Source: Rhodospirillales bacterium (lineage in GTDB: Bacteria; Pseudomonadota; Alphaproteobacteria; Rhodospirillales; Defluviicoccaceae). Taken from it: a stretch of DNA of 64,000 bases. Below, piece after piece: positions 27,524-36,201 of the stretch. A program made the translations under genes and the position numbers. The notes under the pieces are model-generated. The model worked only from the letters and a program-made list of their open reading frames with translations, was not told where the DNA came from and ran no database searches. Each line of letters opens with the position of its first letter. Position 1 is the first letter of the stretch. The stretch spans positions 372,001 through 436,000 of the forward strand of contig JADJQT010000002.1 in the NCBI GenBank assembly GCA_016712595.1, in the 5' to 3' direction.

Positions 27524-28285
27524 ATGGATCTGCAGAGCATTGCCCTTCTCGTCGGCGCCGGCATTCTCGGAGGCGGCATTAACGCCATCGCCGGCGGCGC
27601 GACCTTTTTTACCTTCCCGGCGATGATGGCCGCCGGGCTGGGCGCGGTAGCGGCGAACGCTTCGAACACCGTGGCCTTGGCGCCGTCCAGCTTTGCCGCT
27701 TTCATCGCCATGCGCCGGCACCTGCCGGCCGCCCGCCACCTGATGGTGTCCTTTCTCATTCTTGGCGTCGTCGGCGGCGCTCTTGGCGCCTGGCTGGTGC
27801 TGTGGCTCGGCGACGCGCGCTTTCGCGCCTGCGTGCCATGGCTGCTGCTCATGGCGACGGTGCTGTTCGCCGCGGGGCCGTGGCTGGTGCGGACGATGAA
27901 GCGGGCGGACCTGCATCACGAGCGCCCGTCCGTGCGTGTCGCCGGTCTCGTGCTGCAGGCCGGCATCGGCATTTATGGCGGATTCTTCGGCGCCGGAATG
28001 GGCATGGTCACCCTGGCAGGGCTCAATCTGCTCGGCCTCGACGATATCCGGGTGATGAACGCGTTAAAGAACCTATTCACGTCGATGTGCAACGGTATTG
28101 CCATCGTCGTCTTCGTCCTTGCCGGGGTGGTGAGCTGGCCGCACGCCTTCGTGATGATGGCGGGCGGCCTCGTCGGCGGCTATCTCGGCGGTCATCTCGG
28201 CAACCGCCTGCCGGCGGCATACGCGCGGATCGTCGTCACCCTCGTCGGCACTGTCCTGACCATTGCCTACTTCATCGAAAGTTAG
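27524..28285 (+). CDS. TauE/SafE-family membrane permease
   Basis: A 253-residue protein with about eight membrane helices in two similar halves. The N-terminal half has GGGINAIAGGATFFTFPAM and the C-terminal half repeats the pattern as FFGAGMGMVTLAGLNLLG. This is the TauE/SafE (DUF81) family, which exports sulfite, sulfoacetate or other organosulfur anions. The substrate is unknown; no sulfonate genes are nearby. It is divergent from the flgL-like gene and shares the intergenic region with the CtrA box. Confidence 0.85.
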   Translation: MDLQSIALLVGAGILGGGINAIAGGATFFTFPAMMAAGLGAVAANASNTVALAPSSFAAFIAMRRHLPAARHLMVSFLILGVVGGALGAWLVLWLGDARFRACVPWLLLMATVLFAAGPWLVRTMKRADLHHERPSVRVAGLVLQAGIGIYGGFFGAGMGMVTLAGLNLLGLDDIRVMNALKNLFTSMCNGIAIVVFVLAGVVSWPHAFVMMAGGLVGGYLGGHLGNRLPAAYARIVVTLVGTVLTIAYFIES

Positions 28286-28752
28286 CCCCACTTCGCCCTG
28301 TCGCATCTGACCGCATGCCCTGTGCGGGGGAGGGGGCGATTTGATCGGGCCGGCGCGACGCGCGATAAGCCCGGCAGATAAGAAGGCGTTGCGGTCGCAA
28401 AGGCATATTGGTTGCAAGATGGAAGACCGTCTGATCGAAACAGACTCTGTGCCAAGCGCATCGAGAAGACGCATTCGTGGGGTCAGCGTGGTCGCAAGCT
28501 TGTTTTGAGAGCGATCGGAACCGGATAGCCGGTATCGGGTGGAAAAGCGCGTCGCCCTTAGCGTGGGACAAACAGGGAAAGCGGGCGCCTCCAGCAGGGT
28601 CCGTGGCGCCCAAATGGGCAGCAGGAGGCTCGCGTATGCGCATCGACACGGGTATACAGCGAGCGTGAACCGCGTTCGATCGGCTGGTGTCATCAACGGG
28701 TGGCCGCAACGGTAAAAGCGAGAGGCAAGCCGCATGTGGGAGAATAATAGTC
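28286..28752. other. Leader region upstream of korA
   Basis: 467 bases without a recognised gene apart from a 10-codon frame near 28636 (listed separately). This long leader should contain the kor promoter. No known riboswitch was recognised. Confidence 0.4.
28636..28668 (+). CDS. Possible 10-residue leader peptide upstream of korA
   Basis: A perfect AGGAGG (28623-28628) lies 7 bases before an ATG that opens a 10-codon frame, MRIDTGIQRA, ending in TGA 84 bases before korA. The ribosome binding site is the best in this stretch, which is why I list it. There is no run of one amino acid that would point to classical attenuation. Chance is a serious alternative. Confidence 0.25.
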   Translation: MRIDTGIQRA

Positions 28753-30468
28753 GTGTCTGGTGAAACCGTATCGATCGCGATCACCGGTGCCGGTGGCGCC
28801 GGAGTGATGACGGCATCGCAGATGCTCCTCGACGCTGTCGCAAAGGAGGGCCTTTATGGTCTGATGGGTCGTTCGTCGGGTCCGCAGATCCGCGGCGGCG
28901 AGGTGGCGGCATTTTTGCGCCTCGGCACGCGTACCGTCGAGTGCCTCGATGACCGTTTCGACATCATGGTCGCGCTCGACTGGCTGAACGTCGAGCGGTT
29001 TTCGGCGGAGATCCCGCTCGATGCCAAGAGTCTGGTGCTCTGCGACGCCGATGCCGGCGAGCCACCGGCGCGGATTGTCGCCAGTGGAGCGCGCCTCGTG
29101 GCACTGCCGCTGCAGGAAACGGTCAATTCGTTGCCTGGCGGGCGAATGAACATGGTCGGCCTCGGGCTGGTCTCGGCGCTTCTCGGCGTCGGCGCAGATA
29201 CGATCGTCGCCGTCGTTACCAAGTCCCTCGGCAAACGCGGCCAGGCGGTGCTCGATGCCGGCATCGCCGGCGTCAATGCCGGCGCCGCCCTGATCGACGG
29301 CATCGATACGTCGGTCTACCGGCTGGAAGCGCGGGCGATCGCAACCGAGCGCTGGAACATCAGCGGCAACGAGGCGGCCGGCCTTGGCGCGGTGCGCGGT
29401 GGCGTGCGCTTCGTCGCCGCCTACCCGATCACACCGGCCACGGAAATCCTCGAGTGGCTGGCGCCCAACCTCGAGAAGGTCGGCGGTGTTCTGGTGCAGG
29501 CCGAGGACGAACTCGCCTCGATCAACATGATCATCGGCGGCTCGTTCGGCGGCACGCCGTCGCTGACCGCGACCTCCGGGCCGGGTCTCGCGCTGATGAC
29601 CGAAGCGATCGGGCTTGCGGTCGCCTCCGAAACGCCGATCGTCGTCATCGACGTGATGCGCGGCGGTCCCTCGACCGGCATTCCGACCAAGTCCGAGCAG
29701 AGCGATCTGAATATCGCCCTTTACGGTCTCCACGGCGACGCGCCGCACATCGTTACCGCGGCGAACTCGATCTCCGACTGCCTGTTTACGGCACAGTGGT
29801 CGGTGCACCTCGCCGAGCAGCTTCAGGTCCCGGCGATCGTGCTCACGGACCAGTTGCTCGGTCAGTCGCGGGCGATCGTCGACCGTCCCGCGGACATCGC
29901 CTTCCTTGGCAAGCGCGAGATGGCCTCCGGCGCGCTCGACACCTATCAGCGCTACGCGGTGACCACCTCGGGTGTCTCGCCGATGGCGATTCCCGGCACG
30001 CCCGGTGGCGAGTACGTCGCCGACGGCCTCGAGCATGCCGTCTCCGGGCGGCCCTCTTCCGGCGCTGAGGATCACACGACGCAGCTCGACAAACGGGCGC
30101 GCAAGATCGAAGAGTTCGATTACGGCCAGCACTGGGCGGAAATCGCCGGCGACGGTCCGCTCGCCGTTCTGACCTGGGGCTCGTGCGCCGGTCCGGTACG
30201 CGAGGCCTGCGCGCGGGCCGAAGCAATGGGACTCCGTATCCGGCTCATCTGCTTGCGGCTGCTGGCCCCGGCGCAGGTCGACGCCCTGGAGGCGGCGCTG
30301 GAAGGAGTCGAACGCGTGCTGGTGGTCGAGCAGAGCCACTCCAAGCAGTTTTACCGCTATCTGCGTGCCCACTACGATTTGCCGCGCGACGTGCGCGTGC
30401 TCAGCCGGCCCGGACCGCTGCCCATCCGTGCCGGCGAAGTCCTCGAACACCTGCAGTCCTGGAGCTGA
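28753..30468 (+). CDS. korA: 2-oxoacid:ferredoxin oxidoreductase, fused gamma-alpha subunit
   Basis: A 571-residue subunit of a KorAB-type enzyme that oxidatively decarboxylates 2-oxoglutarate to succinyl-CoA with ferredoxin, or the reverse. The first ~190 residues are the gamma domain (ITGAGGAGVMTASQMLLDA, GPQIRGGEVAAF). From ~residue 205 the alpha domain follows (AAYPITPATEILEWLAP, VQAEDELASINMIIGGSFGG, PTKSEQSDLNIAL). The GTG at 28753 is preferred, with GGGAG upstream; an in-frame ATG at 28687 would add 22 residues without similarity. KorB begins just downstream, forming one operon. 2-oxoglutarate is the likely substrate; other 2-oxoacids are possible. Confidence 0.88.
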   Translation: MSGETVSIAITGAGGAGVMTASQMLLDAVAKEGLYGLMGRSSGPQIRGGEVAAFLRLGTRTVECLDDRFDIMVALDWLNVERFSAEIPLDAKSLVLCDADAGEPPARIVASGARLVALPLQETVNSLPGGRMNMVGLGLVSALLGVGADTIVAVVTKSLGKRGQAVLDAGIAGVNAGAALIDGIDTSVYRLEARAIATERWNISGNEAAGLGAVRGGVRFVAAYPITPATEILEWLAPNLEKVGGVLVQAEDELASINMIIGGSFGGTPSLTATSGPGLALMTEAIGLAVASETPIVVIDVMRGGPSTGIPTKSEQSDLNIALYGLHGDAPHIVTAANSISDCLFTAQWSVHLAEQLQVPAIVLTDQLLGQSRAIVDRPADIAFLGKREMASGALDTYQRYAVTTSGVSPMAIPGTPGGEYVADGLEHAVSGRPSSGAEDHTTQLDKRARKIEEFDYGQHWAEIAGDGPLAVLTWGSCAGPVREACARAEAMGLRIRLICLRLLAPAQVDALEAALEGVERVLVVEQSHSKQFYRYLRAHYDLPRDVRVLSRPGPLPIRAGEVLEHLQSWS

Positions 30469-30471
30469 TTG

Positions 30472-31311
30472 ATGACGGCACACTCCGAACAGTCCGCACC
30501 GCCTTCCCCCGGAGACTACAAGTCCGACTATCGGCCGGTCTGGTGTCCCGGTTGCGGCCATTACTCCGTGCTGTCCTCGGTCACCAAGGCCCTCGCGGAG
30601 CTCGCGCCCAAGCGCGAGGACGTCGCCGTCATCTCCGGTATCGGCTGCTCGTCGCGCATTCCCGCCTATACGAGCGTCTATGGCTTCCATTCGATCCACG
30701 GCCGCTCGCTGCCGGTGGCGACGGGGCTGAAGGTGGCGCGGCCCGACCTGATGGTGATCGTCTGCGGCGGCGATGGCGACGGCTACTCGATCGGCGGCAA
30801 CCACTTCATCCATGCCTGCCGGCGCAATGTCGATCTCACCTACGTGGTGATGGACAACCAGGTCTATGGCATGACCAAGGGCCAGGCCTCGCCGACGACG
30901 CCGGCGGACTGGAAAAAAAGCAAGCTGACCCCGCACGGCACCGGCGTCAGCCCGTTCCATCCCCTGGCGGTTGCGCTCGCCGCCGGCGCCAACTTCATCG
31001 CCCGCTGCTATGCCGGCGATCCCAACGGCACGGCGCGCGTGATCACCGAGGCGGTGCGTCATCCGGGCTTCTCGATGGTTCAGGTGTTGAGCCAGTGCGT
31101 GACCTACCAGCCCGGACAGAAAGAGTGGAAGACGACGGTGCGCAAGTCCGACCTGACCGCGACCTCCTCGGTCGCCGAGGCGGCGAAATGGATGATGACC
31201 GACGACGGGCTCAGCACCGGCGTCCTTTACATCGGCAACCGGCCTGTCTACCGCCCGGCGCTGCAGGAAAGCGCCACCATTGACGACATCGAAACGTCGT
31301 TTGCCGTTTGA
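30472..31311 (+). CDS. korB: 2-oxoacid:ferredoxin oxidoreductase, beta subunit
   Basis: A 279-residue thiamine-diphosphate-binding subunit. The start WCPGCGHYSVL contains cluster-ligand cysteines, GIGCSSRIP follows, and the TPP/Mg site is GDGDGYSIGGNHFIHA with MDNQVYGMTKGQ. It starts 3 bases after the korA stop. No separate ferredoxin or delta subunit gene is present, so electrons go to a ferredoxin encoded elsewhere. The enzyme is oxygen-sensitive in most hosts, and the adjacent ferritin-like gene may reflect that. Confidence 0.92.
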   Translation: MTAHSEQSAPPSPGDYKSDYRPVWCPGCGHYSVLSSVTKALAELAPKREDVAVISGIGCSSRIPAYTSVYGFHSIHGRSLPVATGLKVARPDLMVIVCGGDGDGYSIGGNHFIHACRRNVDLTYVVMDNQVYGMTKGQASPTTPADWKKSKLTPHGTGVSPFHPLAVALAAGANFIARCYAGDPNGTARVITEAVRHPGFSMVQVLSQCVTYQPGQKEWKTTVRKSDLTATSSVAEAAKWMMTDDGLSTGVLYIGNRPVYRPALQESATIDDIETSFAV

Positions 31312-31404
31312 GGCGGCCGAACGCCGCGGCGCCCCCACCCGGGCACCGGGGCAGGGGATGCGCGGTGGGGGATCGCGAGATAAGACTGCAGAAGGAAGAA
31401 GGCC

Positions 31405-31941
31405 GTGTCGGAAGATATGAAGCTCTCGGGAGAAATCCATACCGTCGAGGAGTTCCTCGCGCACGCGCTGACCCTGGAAAACGAGGCCGCCGCCGGTTAC
31501 CAGGAGATCGGCGACAGCATGGCGGTGCACAATAATCCCAAGGTCGCCGAACTGTTCTACAAGTTCGCCAAGTATGGGCGAATGCATGCCGATGAGGTCA
31601 GATCGCTCGCCGAGGGGCTGTCGCTGCCGCATATCGCGCCATGGGATTTCATCTGGGAGGACGGGGAGAGCCCGGAGGCGCCGGCGGCGGAAGATGTTCA
31701 CTATATGATGACGCCGACGCAGGCACTGCAGCTCGCCCTGCAGGCCGAACGGCACGCCCACAACTTCTATGCCGCCGTCGCAAAGGCCTCGCAGGACGAG
31801 AAGATCCGCGGCCTGGCCTCGGAATTCGCCGCCGAGGAGGCCGAGCACGTCCGCCTGCTCACCGAATGGATCAAGCATTACCCGACGACGGTCGACGCCA
31901 ACTGGGACTTCGACCCCGACCCGCCGTCGATGCCGGAATAA
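31405..31941 (+). CDS. Rubrerythrin-like/ferritin-like diiron protein
   Basis: A 178-residue protein made of two helix pairs with Glu/His metal ligands: ENEAAAGYQEIGD, HADEVRSLAEG, QAERHAHNFYAAV and EEAEHVRLLTEW. This is the four-helix ferritin-like diiron site. The C-terminal rubredoxin domain of true rubrerythrin is absent. A GTG start at 31405 follows GAAGGAAGAAGG. It lies 93 bases downstream of korB on the same strand and may protect the oxygen-sensitive oxidoreductase by removing peroxide; this is inferred from context. Confidence 0.8.
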   Translation: MSEDMKLSGEIHTVEEFLAHALTLENEAAAGYQEIGDSMAVHNNPKVAELFYKFAKYGRMHADEVRSLAEGLSLPHIAPWDFIWEDGESPEAPAAEDVHYMMTPTQALQLALQAERHAHNFYAAVAKASQDEKIRGLASEFAAEEAEHVRLLTEWIKHYPTTVDANWDFDPDPPSMPE

Positions 31942-32087
31942 GCATCGGCGGCGAAGATCAAGCGCGGGCGCTGTCATTAAAATCGATCGCGCGCGATCGG
32001 ATGACCCCTGTCCATCGCACGGTGCCTTCGGTTAGGCTGTCGTGCGTCGGCCCGGACGGCCACGGAAGAGACGGGAGGGGGTTTTTG

Positions 32088-33278
32088 ATGACGCAATGGA
32101 ACGTCTGGCGCGCCGCGTGCGGCGCTCTGATCGCGATCACCGGGCTTGGCTGCGGCGCAGCGGTTGCCGCCGGGGCCGATCCGCAATGGATCGCGCAACT
32201 GGGATCACCCGGATACGACTCCGCAAGCGGCATCGCCACTGACGCGGACGGCAACGTTTTTGTCGTCGGTTATACGAATGGCTATTTGGGCGGTTCCAAG
32301 AAGGGAAGCAACGATGCCTGGGTGACCAAGCTCGATGCGAGCGGCGAGGTGGTTTGGAAGCGCCAGCCGGGGACCACTTTTTCGGACCGGGCATGGAGCG
32401 TCGCCGTCGACGGCGACGGCAACGCCGTGGTCAGGGGAAATACCACTGATACCACCGGTGGCAGGACCAACTATGGTTGGGTCACCAAGTTCTCTGCGGA
32501 TGGACCGGTGCTGTGGAGGCGGCGGGCGGAGCAGGCCGAGGGCATCGCCGTTGATGGCATCGGCAATGTCTATGTTCCAGGATCATCGATCACCAAATTC
32601 GATCCTGACGGAACCGTTGTGTGGAGGCGCCGGCTGCAAACCAACGACGGCAGCTCCCCCTATTCAAAAGCTGCGGCGACGGACGCGGAGGGCAACGTCT
32701 ACGCGGTTGGCTGGATCGTCGGCTCGCTCTACGGTGCTCATAAGGGTGATTTCGACGGCTGGGTGGTCAAGTATGATGCCGACGGGCACCTTTTGTGGAA
32801 GCGTCAACCGGGAACGGCGGAGGAAGACCTTGCCACCGGTGTCGCCACGGATGTCAATGGCAACGTCTTCGTTGCCGGCCGCACGACGGGCGCGCTGGGT
32901 GGATCGCATAAGAGCGGCCCGGACGCCTGGGTGATCAAATACGACCCGGACGGGCGGCTGCTATGGAAGCGCCAGCCCGGCGCTACCGAGGATGCGACCG
33001 GTATCGCCACCGATGCGGCCGGCAACGCCTATGTCGTCGGCTACGATTACTCGAGTACCAACCGCGGAGAGATCTGGGTTCTGGCGCTCGATGCGGACGG
33101 GCGCTGGCTATGGCAGAGCCACTTCGGAACCGCCAACGAAGACCTCGCGTGGGGCGTCGCCACCGACCCCGCGGGCAACGTCTTCGTTGGCGGCGATACG
33201 TTCGGCTCGCTCGGCGGTACTAATTTGGGAACCTCCGATGCCTTTGTCGCGAAGTTCGCGGCGGCCGGCACGCCGTAA
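32088..33278 (+). CDS. Secreted SBBP/NHL-like beta-propeller protein
   Basis: A 396-residue exported protein. The ATG at 32088 follows GGGAGGGGG and opens a signal peptide ending near AAVAAGA. The rest is about seven repeats of ~50 residues with the core G-[IV]-A-T-D-x-x-G-N-[VA]-[FY]-V-x-G (for example GIATDADGNVFVVGYT, GVATDVNGNVFVAGRT, GVATDPAGNVFVGGDT), alternating with WVTKLDASG/WVIKYDPDG strands. This is the SBBP repeat pattern of surface or periplasmic beta-propellers. No catalytic residues are evident. It may bind a ligand or polymer. Confidence 0.8.
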   Translation: MTQWNVWRAACGALIAITGLGCGAAVAAGADPQWIAQLGSPGYDSASGIATDADGNVFVVGYTNGYLGGSKKGSNDAWVTKLDASGEVVWKRQPGTTFSDRAWSVAVDGDGNAVVRGNTTDTTGGRTNYGWVTKFSADGPVLWRRRAEQAEGIAVDGIGNVYVPGSSITKFDPDGTVVWRRRLQTNDGSSPYSKAAATDAEGNVYAVGWIVGSLYGAHKGDFDGWVVKYDADGHLLWKRQPGTAEEDLATGVATDVNGNVFVAGRTTGALGGSHKSGPDAWVIKYDPDGRLLWKRQPGATEDATGIATDAAGNAYVVGYDYSSTNRGEIWVLALDADGRWLWQSHFGTANEDLAWGVATDPAGNVFVGGDTFGSLGGTNLGTSDAFVAKFAAAGTP

Positions 33279-33600
33279 TCACCACGGGCGAGCAATCGTT
33301 GCGCGGAGCGGAGAGCATGAAGAGTTGCGCACTCTCCTTCGCCGACCTCCGCTCCATGCCGATGGGCAGGCTCTCGACGCCCACGCCGGACTGACCCTGC
33401 GGGCCGGCAGGATCATGTTGGGTACGGCGCGGGTGGGGCGAGACTCGGCCGGACCGGCGGGGACTTGCGAAGGGCCGTCCCGGACGTCGGCGGTGGCCAA
33501 TCCTCCATTATTTACCCTATGCCAACATGCGTGCGCGATGCCCGATCGGGTTGATCGATCGCGATGGAGATCCGGTGCGTTGCCGGTGCGGTCCGTGGCA
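33279..33600. other. Intergenic stretch left of the insertion element
   Basis: 322 bases without a supported gene. Together with 34807-34994 it formed the original gap between the propeller gene and the sigma factor gene before the element inserted. Confidence 0.5.
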
Positions 33601-33608
33601 TCGTCCGC
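33601..33608. repeat. Target-site duplication, left copy
   Basis: TCGTCCGC directly abuts the left inverted repeat of the element and is repeated exactly at 34799-34806. Eight bases is the duplication length of the IS1595 family. Confidence 0.8.
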
Positions 33609-34798
33609 CGCGTTTACAAACAAAACGCAGCAAAATCGTTGAACAAAGCTGCTTTCTGGCTGATTCTAGTGACGTTCGGGATAGTCGGGTGGTGGCGATG
33701 TCAGATTTGGTTCGATCGACGCTGGCTGGGATCAGGACGGTCGATGACATGGTGCGAGCGTTCAGCGACGAGGAGCGCCGCCGCCGCCTGATGGAAAGCA
33801 TGATCTGGCCGACCGGGCGGGTCTGTCCGGCGTGGATACCGACGTTCGATCGCGCTCGCCGGGCGGGATATGGGGAATTGGCGGGCGAGACCCGGTCTCT
33901 ACCAGTGCTCGAACGGCAGTTGCCGGTTCCAGTTCACGGTGACGACACGAACGCCGCTGCACTCTACCAAGCTGCCGCTCGCCACTTGGTTGAAGGCGCT
34001 GTGGCTGACCCTGCAATCCGATAAGGGCTGTCGTCGGTGCGCCTGGCCGAGGCCCTCGGCGTGAGCCAACCCACGGCTTGGCGCATGGGGCACGCCCTCG
34101 GCTGATGATGGCGCGCGAGACCCAGCTGGAGGGAACGGTCGAGATCGACGAATTTTATCTTGGCGGCCGTCCGCGCAAACAGCGGGACACACCGCCGGTC
34201 GGCCGTGGCCGGAAAGGCCAGAAGCGGACGACCAAGGCGTGCGTCCTCGCGGTGGTCGAACGACCGCGTGACGCGGAGATCGGACGGTCCGGGTGGCGCA
34301 CGGGCCTCGGTGGTGGTCGACCTCTCTGCCGTCGAGACCGAACGAGTCCTCGAGAAGGAGGTCGACGTGGCCGCGACCCATCTGATGAGCGATGCGTGGA
34401 GCACCTTTGCCGCCGTCGGCCAGAGCTTCGCAGCGCACGATACGGTTCAGCATGCCAAGCGCGAATATGCGCGCGGCACGGTCCACGCCAATTCCGTCGA
34501 GGGGTTCAATTCCCGCGTCCGCCGTACCGTCGCCGGCGTGTTCCATCATATCAGTCCGGAGCACGCCGACCTCTACTCCACGAGATGGGCTTCCGGTGGT
34601 CACAGGCGTCGTCGCGGGCCAGACCACCCGCCGGTCACCCCGTGGCCGGGAGCACGTTCGAACCCTCTGGGACCGCATCCCGCCTGCTATGCAACTCGTT
34701 GCGGTCCTCAGAACCGCCGTCGGCCGCCAACTCCGCCGAACCCGCAACGGCAGCATCTCGATCAAATCGCCAATCGCTGCGTTTTGCTTATAAACGCG
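33609..34798 (+). mobile_element. IS1595-like insertion sequence with intact ends and broken transposase
   Basis: A 1,190-base element. Its ends (33609-33632 and 34775-34798) are imperfect 24-base inverted repeats, matching at 21 of 24 positions and starting CGCGTTTA. Identical 8-base direct repeats flank it. Inside is one transposase gene of the IS1595 (ISXO2-like) type, split by several frameshifts. The element therefore cannot move by itself, but its ends could still be used by a related transposase. It lies between a propeller gene and an ECF sigma factor gene, outside the candidate sigma promoter. Confidence 0.85.
33698..34760 (+). pseudogene. IS1595-family transposase, frameshifted
   Basis: Fragments in different frames join into one DDE transposase. 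The start is at 33698 (MSDLVRSTLAGIRTVDDM) and the first frame is lost at about 33834, inside a zinc ribbon whose continuation is GYRRSIALAGRDMGNWRARP then LYQCSNGSCRFQFTV. Another shift lies near 34028, before VRLAEALGVSQPTAWRMGHAL, and another near 34100, before TVEIDEFYLGGRPRKQ, the first catalytic Asp-Glu region. A fourth lies near 34290, before ASVVVDLSAVETERVLEKEV and SDAWSTFAAVG, and one more near 34580, before EMGFRWSQ. The His-Ala-Asn-Ser-Val-Glu-Gly-Phe-Asn segment of the family is kept. Several independent indels indicate old decay. Confidence 0.85.
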
Positions 34799-34806
34799 TC
34801 GTCCGC
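34799..34806. repeat. Target-site duplication, right copy
   Basis: TCGTCCGC follows the right inverted repeat and equals the copy at 33601-33608, marking the insertion point. Confidence 0.8.
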
Positions 34807-34954
34807 TTCAGAGGTGTAGGTTCCCGTAAAGGTTCTGGTTCTGTCTGTGGGTGCTGGGGGCTCGGCGGCGACAAATTGCGCCGCCCGCGCAGGCGAAAAG
34901 TCGGCGAGCGGCTCTGGATCGTCTGTCTTCTTGCTGTAACTCTTGCCATTGCGC

Positions 34955-34980
34955 GTAACACTTTGGTGCCCTGCCGCGAA
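34955..34980 (+). promoter_or_regulatory. Candidate autoregulated ECF promoter
   Basis: GTAACA at 34955-34960, then 16 bases, then CGAA at 34977-34980. This is one base off the GTAACC-N16-CGAA element I recall for SigF of Caulobacter, whose anti-sigma is also of the NrsF type. It lies 14 bases before the sigma factor start, so the 5' leader would be very short. Confidence 0.5.
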
Positions 34981-34994
34981 GGATTATGTGACGC

Positions 34995-35552
34995 GTGAGT
35001 GTTCCGGCGCGGGAAAAGGAATGGGCTCTATGGATGCGTTCGGCAATTTCCGGCGATGCGCTTGCGTATCGCCGCTTTCTCGTCGCCGTGACGCCGTTCC
35101 TGCGGGCGATGGCCTATCGGAACTTCCAGCGCGCCGGCGTCGGCAACGCCGATGCCGAGGACGTTGTTCAGGACGTGCTGCTCGCCATTCATCTCAAGCG
35201 ACATACCTGGGATCAGGCGCGACCGATCGGGCCATGGGTTTCAGCGATCGCACGCAACAAGCTCATCGATGCCTTGCGCCGCCGTGGACGGCGGATTGAG
35301 GTGCCGATCGAAACGGTGATCGAAAACCTGAAGGCGGAGGAGGCGGATGACCATCTCAGCCGGCATGACATCGAACGCATGCTCGCCTCGCTCAAGGATC
35401 GGCAGCGTGACATCGTGCGTGCCCTTTCAGTCGACGGGTCGTCAGTGCGCCAGACGGCCGAGCGCTTAAACATGAGCGAAGGAGCGGTTCGCGTCGCGTT
35501 GCACCGGGCGCTGAAATCCCTCGCCGCGCTCTATCGGGACGATGCGTCGTGA
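34995..35552 (+). CDS. ECF RNA polymerase sigma factor (SigF-like, NrsF partner)
   Basis: A 185-residue extracytoplasmic-function sigma factor. Region 2 includes AEDVVQDVLLAIH and WVSAIARNKLIDALRRRGRR (-10 recognition and melting). Region 4 includes LKDRQRDIVRALSVDGSS and AERLNMSEGAVRVALHRALK (-35 recognition). The GTG start at 34995 follows a GAAGGA stretch. The last codons overlap the start of the NrsF anti-sigma gene (GTGA), so the two are coupled. SigF/NrsF pairs respond to heavy metals and oxidants in other alphaproteobacteria. Confidence 0.92.
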   Translation: MSVPAREKEWALWMRSAISGDALAYRRFLVAVTPFLRAMAYRNFQRAGVGNADAEDVVQDVLLAIHLKRHTWDQARPIGPWVSAIARNKLIDALRRRGRRIEVPIETVIENLKAEEADDHLSRHDIERMLASLKDRQRDIVRALSVDGSSVRQTAERLNMSEGAVRVALHRALKSLAALYRDDAS

Positions 35553-36187
35553 GGACGGACGACCTGATCACTGCGGTTGTCCATGACGAGATCGTCGAAC
35601 CTTGGACCATGAAACGGTCCTTCGCGCTGGCAATCGCGCTGGGGGTAGCGGTCGCCGGCACCACCTTTTTCCTCGCGATCGGCTTTCGTTCGGATATCGC
35701 TCAGGCCAGCGAGACGATCCGGTTTCTGTTCAAGTTCGTCATCACGCTGGGCCTGACGGCCACCGCGTCGGGCCTCGTGGTCCGTCTCGCCCGGCCGGGA
35801 GTACCGACTGCCGCCTGGGGGTGGGCGATCGCCTGCGTGCCGCTGGTGCTGGTGGGTGGCGTTATCGTCGAACTCGCGTTGATGCCCGTCTCCTCGTGGG
35901 GACCGCGGCTCGTCGGCACCAACGCGCGGTTTTGCCTGTCGCTGATCCCGCTTCTGGCGATCGGCCCCCTCGGCTGCTTTCTGCTCGCGTTGCGTCATGG
36001 CGCGCCGACGCGGCCACGGCTCGCTGGCGCGGTCGCGGGCCTTGCGGCGAGCGGCATCGCCGCGACGTTCTACGCGGCGAACTGCACCGACGACAGCCCC
36101 CTGTTCGTCGCCACCTGGTATCCGCTCGCAACCGGGATCGTCGTGCTGATCGGCTGCGGATTGGCAGGAAGGATGTTGCGCTGGTGA
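35549..36187 (+). CDS. nrsF: NrsF-family membrane anti-sigma factor (DUF1109)
   Basis: A 212-residue protein with a ~25-residue cytoplasmic N-terminus and six membrane helices. The late motif FYAANCTDDSPLFVATWY matches the conserved Cys-(x)-Asp/Ser-Phe-Trp-Tyr stretch of DUF1109/NrsF proteins. The family binds an ECF sigma factor at the inner membrane and releases it on stress. The GTG start overlaps the sigma factor stop codon. It is the last gene before the convergent pseudogene. Confidence 0.88.
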   Translation: MRTDDLITAVVHDEIVEPWTMKRSFALAIALGVAVAGTTFFLAIGFRSDIAQASETIRFLFKFVITLGLTATASGLVVRLARPGVPTAAWGWAIACVPLVLVGGVIVELALMPVSSWGPRLVGTNARFCLSLIPLLAIGPLGCFLLALRHGAPTRPRLAGAVAGLAASGIAATFYAANCTDDSPLFVATWYPLATGIVVLIGCGLAGRMLRW

Positions 36188-36201
36188 TCGGCGCGGCGGC
36201 A

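Noticed and set aside
28693..31977. A 1,094-codon open frame on the minus strand opposite korAB and the ferritin-like gene
   Set aside because: It is a frame kept open by high GC content. The plus strand has recognised families with ribosome binding sites, and the minus-strand product is Arg/Asp/His-rich without motifs.
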